Source: Selenomonas ruminantium AC2024
Lineage (GTDB): Bacteria; Bacillota; Negativicutes; Selenomonadales; Selenomonadaceae
Reading direction: 5' to 3'
Length of the DNA: 64,000 nt
NCBI RefSeq assembly: GCF_000687995.1
Contig: NZ_JIAC01000001.1
Coordinates: 2,728,001-2,792,000, forward strand
Made by a program: the position numbers and the translations under genes
The notes under the pieces: model-generated
What the model was told of the DNA's origin: nothing
What the model saw: the letters and a program-made list of their open reading frames with translations, nothing else
Database searches by the model: none
Shown here: one piece after another, positions 45,012-54,861 of the stretch
How the letters are laid out: each line of letters opens with the position of its first letter
How positions within the stretch are numbered: position 1 is the stretch's first letter

Positions 45012-45959
45012 TCAAACTGCCTCCATAAAATGTTGTAATTCCGTACGATTGGGCAAGCCCTCATTGTCACCTGCTGACATGATGGCTAATGCACCAATCG
45101 CAGCGCCGCGCAGTGCGGCTTCTTCCAGCGTCCTGCCCTCCAGCAGAGCCGATACAGTCCCCACGGCGAAACCATCCCCGGCTCCTACCGTATCCACCAC
45201 ATGTTCCACCCGGAAGGACGGCGCAATAAATTCCTTGCCTTCCCGCTCCTTGCCATAGGCGCCCTTACTGCCGCCTAATTTAATGACCACAGCCTTGGCT
45301 CCACGAGCCAGATAAAAATCTGCTATCTGCTCTGGCTTTTCCAATCCGGTGAGAATCTTGCCTTCGCCCAGTCCCGGCAGAATCAGGTCAGCCTTTCCTG
45401 CCAGACGGTTCAAAGTCCTGACCATGACCTTATGAGAAGGCCAGAGAGCCGGCCGCAGGTTGGGGTCGAAGGATACCGTCGCCTCATGAGCATGAGCAGC
45501 ATCCATGAGCGCTTCCACAGACGCACAGCAGCTGTCAGACAAAGCCGCGGGGATGCCCGTTACATGAACATGCTTCACGCCCTGCCAGTCAATCCCCCGC
45601 AAGTCCTCCGGTGCAAAATGGGAAAATGCCGTATGGCGGCGGTAGTTGACCACCAGTGGGTCAGTCCCTTCCGGTGCCATTTCTTTGAACTGCATGCCGG
45701 TCAGATGTTCCCGGTCAATCTGCACATAACTGTCCTCAATGCCGTTTTCCTTCAGGAAATCCCGTATATGCTGGCCGATGGGATCACTGCCCACCCGGGA
45801 TACATAGGACACCGTATGCCCCAGCCGGGAAAGCCCGATGGAAAAATTCACTTCCGCCCCGCATACCAGACGGGTGAATGTCTGTACATCCTTCAACGGC
45901 TTTGCCTCCTGTGCCACAAAGAGCCCCATGGGCTCACCAATCGTCAGTACCTCGGCCAT
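45012..45959 (-). CDS. kdgK: 2-keto-3-deoxygluconate kinase (PfkB family)
   Basis: This 315-residue ribokinase-type kinase has the N-terminal GEPMGLFVAQ, and near the C-terminus VVDTVGAGDGFAVGTVSALL with the catalytic aspartate (PfkB signature 2). It phosphorylates 2-keto-3-deoxygluconate, the point where the kdu and uxa branches meet, giving the substrate of Eda. The ATG at 45959 is chosen because AAAGGA precedes it; the first in-frame start at 45992 overlaps the previous gene. Pathway context supports the substrate. Confidence 0.9.
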   Translation of the reverse strand: MAEVLTIGEPMGLFVAQEAKPLKDVQTFTRLVCGAEVNFSIGLSRLGHTVSYVSRVGSDPIGQHIRDFLKENGIEDSYVQIDREHLTGMQFKEMAPEGTDPLVVNYRRHTAFSHFAPEDLRGIDWQGVKHVHVTGIPAALSDSCCASVEALMDAAHAHEATVSFDPNLRPALWPSHKVMVRTLNRLAGKADLILPGLGEGKILTGLEKPEQIADFYLARGAKAVVIKLGGSKGAYGKEREGKEFIAPSFRVEHVVDTVGAGDGFAVGTVSALLEGRTLEEAALRGAAIGALAIMSAGDNEGLPNRTELQHFMEAV

Positions 45960-45988
45960 AATAATCGTTCCTTTCCTGCCAACTGAAC

Positions 45989-46837
45989 TCAAAGTTCAGC
46001 ATAAAGTTCTTCCAAATATTTTCGTGCAGTCACAGCATTGTCCGGACGGGTATTTTCCAACGTAGCCTGAATGCCGCATTTTTCCTGCTTCAGATAGGCA
46101 AGCAATGGCTTGTAATCCATAAGCCCCGTCCCTGGAGCCATTGCAGTAAGCCCATGCTCCGTTATCTGAAAATCCTTCAGATGGACAACTTCCACATATT
46201 CACCAAAACATTCGATTGCCTCGCCAATCACCCGCTCACGCTCCATATAATTCTCCATGGACAGGAGGTTCACGGGGTCAAAGATAATCCGCAGATTCGG
46301 TGAAGCCATCTCCCGAATCACCCGTCTGGCCACCTGCGGGTTCCAGACGATATGATTCCAGACCGGTTCGATGGCCAGAAGCGTACCGAAATGTTCCGCT
46401 GCTTCTACCACCGGGGCCAGATTATGCAGAAAAGTCTGCAGGGCTGCCTCACTATGGCAAGCTTCCTCATAGTGATAATCCGCATTCGGAGCGCCGGTCT
46501 CCGTTCCCACTACTGAGCAATCAAGCGCTTTCGCCATGCGCAGATGTGCAATATAATTCTCCTGAATCTTTTGCAGTTCCTGCGGGTCCGGATGCGCGAG
46601 ATTCTTATAACATCCCAGCACCGCTACATCCACCTTATGCGCAGAAAATACCTCCCGCAGATGCTTGCCCAATCCAGAGGTCAGTTTTCCCGGACTCATC
46701 ACAAAGCCCGGTATGGTTTTCTCCAATGCCAGATGCACACAGGAAAATCCCTGACCCCGGGCCCAGGCAGCCCGCTCGGCTAGTGTTCCCGCCCGCATAT
46801 CATGAAGCCTGATACCTAATTGCAACACAGTAGTCAT
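45989..46837 (-). CDS. Sugar phosphate isomerase/epimerase-like TIM-barrel protein
   Basis: This 282-residue protein belongs to the xylose isomerase-like/AP endonuclease 2 superfamily: LGCYKNL, SVVGTETGAP, LLAIEPVWNHIVWN, IIFDPVNLLS and VVHLKDFQ provide Glu, Asp and His metal ligands. The reaction is unknown. Its place among uronate genes suggests a sugar-acid isomerase or epimerase, perhaps for pectin side-chain sugars such as rhamnose or for an epimeric uronate. That is inference. Confidence 0.75.
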   Translation of the reverse strand: MTTVLQLGIRLHDMRAGTLAERAAWARGQGFSCVHLALEKTIPGFVMSPGKLTSGLGKHLREVFSAHKVDVAVLGCYKNLAHPDPQELQKIQENYIAHLRMAKALDCSVVGTETGAPNADYHYEEACHSEAALQTFLHNLAPVVEAAEHFGTLLAIEPVWNHIVWNPQVARRVIREMASPNLRIIFDPVNLLSMENYMERERVIGEAIECFGEYVEVVHLKDFQITEHGLTAMAPGTGLMDYKPLLAYLKQEKCGIQATLENTRPDNAVTARKYLEELYAEL

Positions 46838-46930
46838 CCCTTTTCCTTAGCTTGTTCTCTTATGTTTCATACAATTTATTTATATTCTATATTGCTTTCC
46901 ATAAATCCTCCATTCACAAGCAACTTTCTT

Positions 46931-48034
46931 TTAGAGGCGTTCATACTCCGCAGCTGCCAGAATGAAGGGCCCTAATCCCTTGGGTTCATTGGTAACAATC
47001 GGCTCACTGATATAGTAGGCAAAGGAACCATCACGTTCCCCATATGCCTTGGTGGGCTTGCCGCCCAAACCTGCCACAAAGCAAATCTTATTGAGACAAA
47101 TGGTTCCCATGGGCGTCTCGGTGATGAACTCATCAATGAGTCCATGATAGGAGAGTTTGGCAAATTCCCGCATGCTCTCCGGCAACCAGCCCATACGCAC
47201 GCCCTTGAACAGGGCATAGGCAATCATGGACGAGCCGGATGCTTCCACATAATTGCCCGGACGATCGCCGCAATCCGGCACCTGATACCAGACATGTGAC
47301 TTGGGGCTGGCTACTTTTATCAGCGCTTCCATCGTTTCATTCAGAATCTTGATGAGTTCCGGCTTATATTTATTATCAGCTGGCAGCTCTGCCAAAGTAT
47401 CCACCAGTGCCATGCAATACCAGCCGATGGAGCGGGCCCAAAAATGCTTGGACAGTCCGGTCAGTTTATTGGCCCAGGGCTGCTGACGGGCATCATCATA
47501 GGCATGATACAAAAGACCTGTCTGTTCATCGAGCGTATGCTTGCGGGCAATGATGAACTGCCGGGCAATATCATCATATTCCTCCATGCTGCGGCTGAAC
47601 TCGCTGACGTATTTGGCATAGAAGGTCGCGCCCATATAGAGGCCGTCCAGCCAGATTTGCTCCGGATAGATTTCCTTGTGCCAGAACACCCCTTCCTTCG
47701 TGCGGGGATGATGTTCAATCTGGCTGCGCAGAAGCTCCAGGGCCTTGCGGTATTTTTCCTCATGAGTTTCCTTGTAGATGGTCAGCAGTATCTTGCCATT
47801 GTTGAGGTGGTCGATATTGTACTCCTTCACATCATAGCCCCGGATACTGCCATCTTCCCCGATAAACGTATCCATGCAGGACTTGATATAATCGAAGTAT
47901 TTCCGCTCTCCGGTCTGACGCCAGACCTCCGCAATGCCGTCCAGCGTCAGCCCAAATTCATAAGCCCAATAGCTCGTAAGGTCGGTCTTGCGCTGTATAA
48001 CGGAATCAGCCATCCACTGTGAGTATTTTTTCAT
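46931..48034 (-). CDS. Unsaturated rhamnogalacturonyl/glucuronyl hydrolase (GH105/GH88 type)
   Basis: This 367-residue protein lacks a signal peptide and shows the (alpha/alpha)6-barrel family pattern: YWAYEFGLTLDGIAEVW, IDHLNNGKILL, and WLDGLYMGATFYA with the catalytic aspartate, then ARSIGWYCMALVD and ASGSSMIAYAL. The order and motifs match YteR-like GH105 enzymes, which remove unsaturated uronic acid from lyase products in the cytosol. The released sugar would feed KduI. It lies between the sugar isomerase and the transporter gene. Confidence 0.88.
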   Translation of the reverse strand: MKKYSQWMADSVIQRKTDLTSYWAYEFGLTLDGIAEVWRQTGERKYFDYIKSCMDTFIGEDGSIRGYDVKEYNIDHLNNGKILLTIYKETHEEKYRKALELLRSQIEHHPRTKEGVFWHKEIYPEQIWLDGLYMGATFYAKYVSEFSRSMEEYDDIARQFIIARKHTLDEQTGLLYHAYDDARQQPWANKLTGLSKHFWARSIGWYCMALVDTLAELPADNKYKPELIKILNETMEALIKVASPKSHVWYQVPDCGDRPGNYVEASGSSMIAYALFKGVRMGWLPESMREFAKLSYHGLIDEFITETPMGTICLNKICFVAGLGGKPTKAYGERDGSFAYYISEPIVTNEPKGLGPFILAAAEYERL

Positions 48035-48078
48035 TTTCTTCGTTCTCTCCTAAATATTACAAAAATTAATCGGTGAAT

Positions 48079-49611
48079 TCAGTAGGAATGGGCACTCTTG
48101 GGTTCATCATGGACACGCATCAAATCATTGTGCCCGAAGCACTGCTCATACTTCCAGCCCGTCAGGGATTCTACCGCCTTGCGGGTTTCCGGCGTCACAT
48201 CGGCCATGCTGCCGCCCGAACGGATGCGATGCACCTCATCCACGAGGAGCTTATGATTTTCTTTGGTCAGGGTCAGATTACGGGAAATCAGGTAAACGAT
48301 AGCGCAGAGAACGATTGGCACCACAATGGTCATAACCAGTACACCATCAATAGCCATAGCCGTCTGCTGGCCAGCGCCCTTTTCAAAACCGAAGAGTGCA
48401 AGACCTACGCCCAGCAGGAAACCTTCCGCAGCCGAAGCCAGCTTCGAAAGCAGGCCGTTTACCCCTGTGAAGATACCTTCACGGCGTTCCATGGTAACGG
48501 CTTCATCAATGTCAGCCATAAAGGGCAGCTGGAATACGGGGATATAATCCGCACCGGCCTTGCCCACATTGTTGATGATGGCCAGCACCGTCAACCAGAC
48601 AATCACAGCCTCTTCGCCCATGCTGGACTGATTCTGGAACAGGACATAGTAACCAACCAGCGAAGCCGTCACGATAACACCAACCACTTTGAAAGCGAAC
48701 GGGCCACCACGGCGATAGCAGATGGTGATGAAGATAGCCAACGCGATAAAGGAAACTAACGTAGCAAAACTCGTGATAATGGAAGTTGCGCTTACAGACA
48801 GGGACAAGGCGTAGATTACATAATAGGTGAAAACACCAGCAGCCAGATTCTTATAGATACCGATAAAGAGCATCATGCCGGCATGGAGGCGGAAAGCCCG
48901 GATGCGCATGGAAGCGAACACATCATTGACCAATTTGCGCAGTACATGGGATACCGAACCCATTTCTTCCGTATAGTGAATATCCTCGGGAGCACGCTCA
49001 TAGGTCAGGAAATACATAACAGCCAGGGAGAGGGAAACCACTACGGCATAAGTCAGACCCGTGTAGAAGAAGGCATCCAGATTGCCTTCACCGAAACGCT
49101 GGAAGAAGAAAGCCGGGAACAGAAGGGCAATCGTGCTGGCAAAGGTGCCGCAATACTGTTTGGCCGAAACCAGTTTGGTCTTTTCGGCTGCAACCTGCGT
49201 CATTTCTGCCGGCAGCGTCGGGCCAGGAACCATTACGCTGGTGAAGACCACTTCGTAAATGATATTGGCAACCACATAGAATTCAAAACTGTGTCCCGGA
49301 GTCCAAAGGATTGGATAGGTAATAAGCACCAAAGGGATCCCCGTCAGGATGAAGAACTTGCGCCGCCCGAAGCGTTTGCCCAATCGGGTACGGCCAAAGT
49401 TATCACTGATATAGCCCATCACCGGATTGCCAACGGCATCAATACATCTGGCAATGGTAAAGATAAGACCTGCCTGTACAGCGGGAATATCGCAATACAT
49501 GGTGTAAAACAACATCAGAAATGCGGAACTGAGTGCCTGTGTACCACCACCCAGGAAATTCAAACAGGCATAGCCCAGCACATTCCACCAGGTAACTTTT
49601 CTTGTTTCCAT
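48079..49611 (-). CDS. GPH-family sugar transporter (oligogalacturonide carrier-like)
   Basis: This 510-residue protein has twelve predicted membrane helices. ARCIDAVGNPVMGYISDNFG, then KRFGRRKFFILTGIPL, is the hallmark of the glycoside-pentoside-hexuronide:cation symporters. The best-known relatives near pectin genes import oligogalacturonides or unsaturated disaccharides by cation symport. The cytosolic GH28 and GH105 encoded on either side act on such cargo. GGAGG lies immediately before the ATG. Exact substrate is inferred. Confidence 0.87.
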   Translation of the reverse strand: METRKVTWWNVLGYACLNFLGGGTQALSSAFLMLFYTMYCDIPAVQAGLIFTIARCIDAVGNPVMGYISDNFGRTRLGKRFGRRKFFILTGIPLVLITYPILWTPGHSFEFYVVANIIYEVVFTSVMVPGPTLPAEMTQVAAEKTKLVSAKQYCGTFASTIALLFPAFFFQRFGEGNLDAFFYTGLTYAVVVSLSLAVMYFLTYERAPEDIHYTEEMGSVSHVLRKLVNDVFASMRIRAFRLHAGMMLFIGIYKNLAAGVFTYYVIYALSLSVSATSIITSFATLVSFIALAIFITICYRRGGPFAFKVVGVIVTASLVGYYVLFQNQSSMGEEAVIVWLTVLAIINNVGKAGADYIPVFQLPFMADIDEAVTMERREGIFTGVNGLLSKLASAAEGFLLGVGLALFGFEKGAGQQTAMAIDGVLVMTIVVPIVLCAIVYLISRNLTLTKENHKLLVDEVHRIRSGGSMADVTPETRKAVESLTGWKYEQCFGHNDLMRVHDEPKSAHSY

Positions 49612-49649
49612 CTTGCTCCTCCTAACTCACATCATTAAAACTCCGGCTC

Positions 49650-51134
49650 TTATCTAACCTGCCCATCAGAGCCAATATCCACCAGCCGGTCCGGCTGACG
49701 TTTCCCATTAATCGTCACATTCTCAAAGGCCAGCGCATGTACATTTTCGAGCACCGCCTCCCCCTTCACCCCTTCGAGCTTCATATCCCGGAAGGTGATG
49801 TTTTCAATGGGAGCATCGGCAAAACCTTTGAGATAAAAGGCATATTTCGCATCAATGCTGCCGCCTTCTGCCGTCCAAAAACCATCCAGCGTGATATTAT
49901 CCAGCTGGGGGAGGTTTTCTCCCATATGGCCTTCTTCGTAGAAGAAATCGGCATGCACCACCGCCAGCCGTGCCTTGTTGACCACGCTGTCCCTCACATA
50001 GACATTTTCCAGCGTGCCGCCCCGCATGGCGTTGGTCTTGAAGCGGATCGGATAATCGAGGTTGGGGCTGTCGAAGTGATTGCCTGCGGCAAACACATCA
50101 TGCACGCCGCCGGAAATCTCACTGCCCAGCGTGATGCCGCCATGCCCGTTAGCAAAGCGGTTATGACGGATAATCACATTAGCTGTCGGCACCCCGATAC
50201 GCCGTCCATCCTCATTGCGCCCGGATTTTATCGCAATGCAGTCATCCCCGGTGAGGAAGTAGCAATCCTCAATCAGCACATTGCGGCTGGATTCCGGATC
50301 AATGCCATCATTGTTATAGAGATCCGTCTTAATATGCACACCTTTGATCCAGACATTCTCACAAAGCACCGGATTGATTTCCCAAAAGGGGGAATTGACG
50401 ATATGCACGCCCATAATGCGGATATCCTTGCTGTTGTAGAACTGGATAAAGGGTGGCCGCAGCGTGGATACATCATCGGCAAAAATCCGCTGACGAACCG
50501 GGATTCCCTCTGCACCAGCCTGAAAGAGACGCTGTCGCTGCTTCTCCTGCTCCGGCTCACCAAAGTAACCGAACTTCCAGGGCATCCAGTTGAATTCATC
50601 CGCCTGCCCATCCAATGTACCTTGCCCCGTAATGCTGATGTCTTCCGCACCATCCGCATAGATGAACGGCGAGAAGTTCATGCATTCCACGCCTTCCCAG
50701 CGGGTATAGCGCAGGGGATAAAAGACATTGCTCTTGTTGCGGATAAAGCAAAGTCTTGCGCCGTCCTCCAGATGCAGCTCCACATGCGACCTGAGTTCCA
50801 ACGCTCCGGTATACCAGATACCTGCCGGAATTTCCACCCGGCCGCCGCCCGCCTGCGCCATATCATCAATGGCCTGTTGAATAGCCTCACCATGAAATAA
50901 TACCTGCTGGCGCCGTTCCAGCAGTTTTTCCTGCCGGTAGGCCAAATCTTTCTTCAGCTCATCCTTGCTGCCCTCGTAAGGCCCCCAGGGATGCTCGTAG
51001 TAGATTTCCTCCACCGACCGCCAAAGTGCCTGATACCGGCTGTCTGTAATCCGGCAGGCCCTTGTGCGGGGATGCGGCGGCTTGAATCGAGCCAGGATTT
51101 CCTCATAAAGTTTTTGATTCCAGGAAAATGCCAC
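49650..51134 (-). CDS. Cytosolic polygalacturonase-type glycoside hydrolase (GH28)
   Basis: This 494-residue protein has the GH28 catalytic motifs NNDGID (Asp276, Asp279), TGDDCIAIKSG (Asp297, Asp298) and GHGGITLGSE (His331) on a parallel beta-helix. No signal peptide is present, so it should act inside the cell as an exo-type enzyme on imported oligogalacturonides, releasing galacturonate for UxaC. An alternative is a rhamnogalacturonan-type substrate. Translation starts at GTG (51134) with GAGG 8 nt upstream. An extra N-terminal stretch of about 80 residues precedes the helix. Confidence 0.9.
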   Translation of the reverse strand: MAFSWNQKLYEEILARFKPPHPRTRACRITDSRYQALWRSVEEIYYEHPWGPYEGSKDELKKDLAYRQEKLLERRQQVLFHGEAIQQAIDDMAQAGGGRVEIPAGIWYTGALELRSHVELHLEDGARLCFIRNKSNVFYPLRYTRWEGVECMNFSPFIYADGAEDISITGQGTLDGQADEFNWMPWKFGYFGEPEQEKQRQRLFQAGAEGIPVRQRIFADDVSTLRPPFIQFYNSKDIRIMGVHIVNSPFWEINPVLCENVWIKGVHIKTDLYNNDGIDPESSRNVLIEDCYFLTGDDCIAIKSGRNEDGRRIGVPTANVIIRHNRFANGHGGITLGSEISGGVHDVFAAGNHFDSPNLDYPIRFKTNAMRGGTLENVYVRDSVVNKARLAVVHADFFYEEGHMGENLPQLDNITLDGFWTAEGGSIDAKYAFYLKGFADAPIENITFRDMKLEGVKGEAVLENVHALAFENVTINGKRQPDRLVDIGSDGQVR

Positions 51135-51160
51135 GTTTATGACCTCATTTCATTTCCTAA

Positions 51161-51877
51161 TCAAGAAATCTTCAATTTGCGCTTTTGTAAATAGTCTGAT
51201 TTATTTTTGCGATACAAGCTGTTCACAGCCTGCTTGCCGCGTCCTCTTACCTCCTTGACGATTGTGGCGGCCTCACGGACCAGCTTGATAATACCGTCCC
51301 AGTCACCGTCAGCCATCATCTGCTGCTTGACCATCCAGCTGCCGCCGCAGGCCAGGATTTTCTCATCAGCCAGATAAGCGCGGACATTTTCCGGCGTAAT
51401 ACCGCCTGTCGGCATAAAGACCAGCTGGCCATAAGGTGCAGCCACCGCCTTGATCATCTTGAGTCCGCCTGCTGGTTCGGCAGGGAAGAACTTCACAAAA
51501 TCCAGCCCCAGGCCAATAGCCTGTTCCATTTCACTGGGGGTCTGGGTTCCCGGTGCCACCGGCATATCCTTGGACTGGCAGTATCTGACCACTTCCGGAT
51601 TGAGGCCCGGGCTGACGATAAACTTTGCGCCTGCCTCAATGGCCAAATCAACTTCCTGCGTGGTGAGCACAGTTCCCGCACCGACCAGAAGTTCCGGACG
51701 ATGTTTTACCATGCGGGAAATCACCTCAGCAGCTGCTGCCGTGCGAAAGGTGACCTCGGCACAGGGCAGGCCGTTATCACAGAGGACATCGGCGAGCTTT
51801 TCTGCATACTGTGCATCTTCCATCACCACCACGGGGATAATCCCAATCTCCTTGAACTGCTTGAATATCTCTTTCAT
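51161..51877 (-). CDS. eda: KDPG/KHG aldolase
   Basis: This 238-residue protein has the class I aldolase pattern of Eda: EVTFRTAAAAEVI, VGAGTVLTTQEVDLAIEAGA, FIVSPGLNPEVV, and VKFFPAEPAGGLKMIKAVA with the Schiff-base lysine in the VKFFPA segment. It cleaves 2-keto-3-deoxy-6-phosphogluconate to pyruvate and glyceraldehyde 3-phosphate, the last step of the uronate pathway here. The C-terminal 25 residues (KNKSDYLQKRKLKIS) are basic and longer than usual. Confidence 0.93.
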   Translation of the reverse strand: MKEIFKQFKEIGIIPVVVMEDAQYAEKLADVLCDNGLPCAEVTFRTAAAAEVISRMVKHRPELLVGAGTVLTTQEVDLAIEAGAKFIVSPGLNPEVVRYCQSKDMPVAPGTQTPSEMEQAIGLGLDFVKFFPAEPAGGLKMIKAVAAPYGQLVFMPTGGITPENVRAYLADEKILACGGSWMVKQQMMADGDWDGIIKLVREAATIVKEVRGRGKQAVNSLYRKNKSDYLQKRKLKIS

Positions 51878-51909
51878 TTTCTCTAAATCCTTTCCTTTAC
51901 ATGCCGCTC

Positions 51910-53343
51910 TTAAATATGGAAGTAGCGGACTGCGTTTTTATAGCTGATGCCTTCCACAATCTTCTGCAAAGATGCTTCATGGCAGGGATACTCACCGTGT
52001 TCTACCCAGTCGCCAATGATATTGCACAAAATGCGCCGGAAGTAATCATGACGGGTATAAGACAGGAAGGAACGGGAATCCGTCAGCATGCCGACAAAGT
52101 TCCCCAGCAGGGAAAGCCTAGCAAGTGAGCGCATCTGCTTTTCCATGCCATCCTTGGTATCGAGGAACCACCAGGCCGAACCCATCTGAATCTTGCCGGG
52201 CATTTCCTCCGACTGAAAGCAGCCCATCAGGGAGGCAATCCTATCAAAATCTGTGCTGTCTAGTGAGAACAGAATCATCTGCGGCAGATTTCCTTCCTTG
52301 TAGAGCTCGCTCATGAATTTGGCCAAATTGCCAATGCAGGTGGTCTGAGCAATCATGTCAAAGCCCGTATCCGGCCCCTGCAGGGCAAACATCTTTTCGT
52401 TGTTGTCGCGGCTGCAGGAATAGTGGATTTCCATCACAATCTGTGCTTTATGATATTCCCGGGCCAGATGCAGGAGCACTTCGGTCTGATAGGCCTCGGC
52501 CTCAGCCTGTGTGAGCGTTTCGCCAGCCAGGGCTTTTTTATAGGCCTTGTCGGCAGCTTCCAGTCCCTGATGGTTGAACATCACATAATCCAGTCCGTGG
52601 TCGCTGGCCCGGCAGCCGTGTTTCTTGAAATAGGCAATCCGGTCCGTAAGTGCTGCCAGCACATCTTCGATGGAGGCTAGTTTATCCTTGCCCACACTGG
52701 CCGCCAATTTTTCCATATACGCAGGAAAACCATCTTTATGGATATTGATGGCTTTGTCCGGGCGGAAGGACGGGCAGACCTTGAAGCCCACCGTTTCATC
52801 CGCAGCCAGTTTCTCATGCCATTCCAAATTGTCAATGGGATCATCCGTGGTGCCGATGTAATCCACCTTGGACTGGCGAATCAGGCCCCGCACGGACATA
52901 TCCGGGTTATGCTGGAGCATGTCGTTGGCTTTATCCCAGACCGCTTTCATATTGCTCTCGGTAAGGGGTTCGGTCACGCCGAAATATTTATGCAGTTCCA
53001 GATTGCACCAGTGATACATGGGATTGCCGATAGCCATTTCCAACGATTTTGTAAAAGCACTGAACTTTTCATAGGGATCTGCCCCGCCGGTAACCATGTC
53101 CTCAGGTACACCGTTCGTACGCATCACCCGCCATTTATAATGATCTCCGAAATAAGTGCCATCCGCATTGCGTCCGCCCAGCCAAATCTGCGCGATATTG
53201 TCAAAGCGGCGGTCTTCAAAAATCTCTTTGGGTGAGATATGGCAATGATAGTCAACCAGCGGCAAGTCCCGGGCATATTCTTCATACAGCCTCTGACCTG
53301 TCTGATTGCGAAGCATAAAATCTTTCCCCATAAAAGCCTTCAT
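51910..53343 (-). CDS. uxaC: Glucuronate/galacturonate isomerase
   Basis: This 477-residue TIM-barrel protein shows the UxaC signatures FMGKDFMLRNQTGQRLYEEY, VDYHCHISPKEI, HYKWRVMRTNGV and GNPMYHWCNLELHKYFG. It isomerises galacturonate to tagaturonate and glucuronate to fructuronate. The start MKAFM matches the family N-terminus, although the ribosome site is about 14 nt away. It follows uxaA by 19 bp. Confidence 0.95.
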   Translation of the reverse strand: MKAFMGKDFMLRNQTGQRLYEEYARDLPLVDYHCHISPKEIFEDRRFDNIAQIWLGGRNADGTYFGDHYKWRVMRTNGVPEDMVTGGADPYEKFSAFTKSLEMAIGNPMYHWCNLELHKYFGVTEPLTESNMKAVWDKANDMLQHNPDMSVRGLIRQSKVDYIGTTDDPIDNLEWHEKLAADETVGFKVCPSFRPDKAINIHKDGFPAYMEKLAASVGKDKLASIEDVLAALTDRIAYFKKHGCRASDHGLDYVMFNHQGLEAADKAYKKALAGETLTQAEAEAYQTEVLLHLAREYHKAQIVMEIHYSCSRDNNEKMFALQGPDTGFDMIAQTTCIGNLAKFMSELYKEGNLPQMILFSLDSTDFDRIASLMGCFQSEEMPGKIQMGSAWWFLDTKDGMEKQMRSLARLSLLGNFVGMLTDSRSFLSYTRHDYFRRILCNIIGDWVEHGEYPCHEASLQKIVEGISYKNAVRYFHI

Positions 53344-53362
53344 AACGGAAAATCAGTCCTTC

Positions 53363-54850
53363 CTATAACACAACACCATCTTTGAAAATGGAAATCTGAC
53401 GATAGCCGTTTTTCTCGTTGTTCGTGGGTTCGCCGCTGGCAACCTGTAAGACTTTATCCAACAGGCGCTTGCCCGCTTCATCCAACGCTTCACCTGCCGC
53501 CACCGTACCGGCATTGAAGTCAATCCAGTGCGGCTTGCGTCCGGCCAACTGGCTGTTGGTCGCAATCTTGACCGTTGGCACCGGTGAACCAAAAGGCGTT
53601 CCCCGGCCCGTGGTGAAGAGAATCATCACGGCGCCGGCTGCGGCCAGAGCCGTACTGGATACCAGGTCATTGCCCGGCCCATAGAGCAGATTCAGGCCCT
53701 GTGTCTTTACCTGCTCTCCGTAGCCCAGCACATCTTCAATGGGGGCCGTACCGCCCTTTTGAACACAGCCGCAGCTCTTGTCCTCCAGTGTGGTGATGCC
53801 CCCCTGCTTGTTGCCGGGGCTGGGATTATCATAAACCACCTCGTGATGGGAGATGAAGTAATCCTTGAAGCCATTGAGCATGGCCGCCGCCTTGTCAAAC
53901 ACCTGCTGATTGCGGCACCGGCCCAAAAGGATGCCTTCTGCACCGAACATTTCCGGTACCTCAGTCAGGATGGTACTGCCGCCCTGACTTAGCAGCAAAT
54001 CGCTGAACCGGCCCACAGTGGGATTGGCGGTGATTCCTGAAAGACCATCCGAAGCCCCACATTTTAGCCCCACCACCAGCTTGCTTGTGGGCAGTGACTG
54101 CCGCTGGAAGCAGCTGGCATAAGCGGCAAGTTCCTGCAGCAGCTGACGGCCGGCAGCCAGTTCATCCTCTGCCTGCTGACAGTTAAGGAAGCGTACCCGC
54201 TCCCGGTCAAAGTCTCCGAGTTCTTCCACAAACTGTTCATGGGTGCAGTTCTCACATCCTAAGTGCACCACCAGCACCGCCCCGGCATTGGGGTGATTGA
54301 CCAGCGCCGCCAAAAGCTTTCTGGTCTGGGCATGGTCAGCACCAGTCTGGCTGCAGCCGAAGGGATGCGTGAAAGCATGGATGCCATCGATATTTTCGCC
54401 CTGCAAGTCCTGATTGGCCTGCGCCAGTTTCAGCACCACATCATTGACACAGCCCACGGTGGGGATGATCCAAATCTCATTGCGGATACCTGCCCGGCCA
54501 TCCTTTCGCAGATAACCTGTGAACGTCTGTGCCGGCTGGGAGTTCAAATCGCAAACCTGCGGCTCATAAACATATTCGACCTCGCCCTTGAGATTTGTCT
54601 GCAGGTTGTGGGTATGTACCCAGCAGCCTGATTGAATAGCGCAGGTTGCATGACCTATCGGATAACCATACTTTATGATATTTTCATCAACTGCGATATC
54701 CCGCAGCGCAATTTTATGTCCTTGGGGAATCTCCTCACAAGCGGTAACTTCCACATTGCCCACCTGCAGGCATTCACCTTTCTCTATTTTAGTCAGTGCC
54801 ACCGCCACATTATCCTGCGTGGCGATGCGCACTGCTCTTGTCATTTCCAT
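53363..54850 (-). CDS. uxaA: Altronate dehydratase
   Basis: This 495-residue protein contains an N-terminal SAF domain (about residues 1-90, ending YEPQVCDLNSQPAQ) and the large GD_AH_C domain with FTHPFGCSQTGADHAQTRK, HLGCENCTHEQFVEELG, VGLKCGASDGLSG and FTTGRGTPFGSP. UxaA dehydrates altronate to 2-keto-3-deoxygluconate using iron. The protein is full length for the family. It lies between uxaB and uxaC. Confidence 0.96.
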   Translation of the reverse strand: MEMTRAVRIATQDNVAVALTKIEKGECLQVGNVEVTACEEIPQGHKIALRDIAVDENIIKYGYPIGHATCAIQSGCWVHTHNLQTNLKGEVEYVYEPQVCDLNSQPAQTFTGYLRKDGRAGIRNEIWIIPTVGCVNDVVLKLAQANQDLQGENIDGIHAFTHPFGCSQTGADHAQTRKLLAALVNHPNAGAVLVVHLGCENCTHEQFVEELGDFDRERVRFLNCQQAEDELAAGRQLLQELAAYASCFQRQSLPTSKLVVGLKCGASDGLSGITANPTVGRFSDLLLSQGGSTILTEVPEMFGAEGILLGRCRNQQVFDKAAAMLNGFKDYFISHHEVVYDNPSPGNKQGGITTLEDKSCGCVQKGGTAPIEDVLGYGEQVKTQGLNLLYGPGNDLVSSTALAAAGAVMILFTTGRGTPFGSPVPTVKIATNSQLAGRKPHWIDFNAGTVAAGEALDEAGKRLLDKVLQVASGEPTNNEKNGYRQISIFKDGVVL

Positions 54851-54861
54851 AGCTTATCCTT

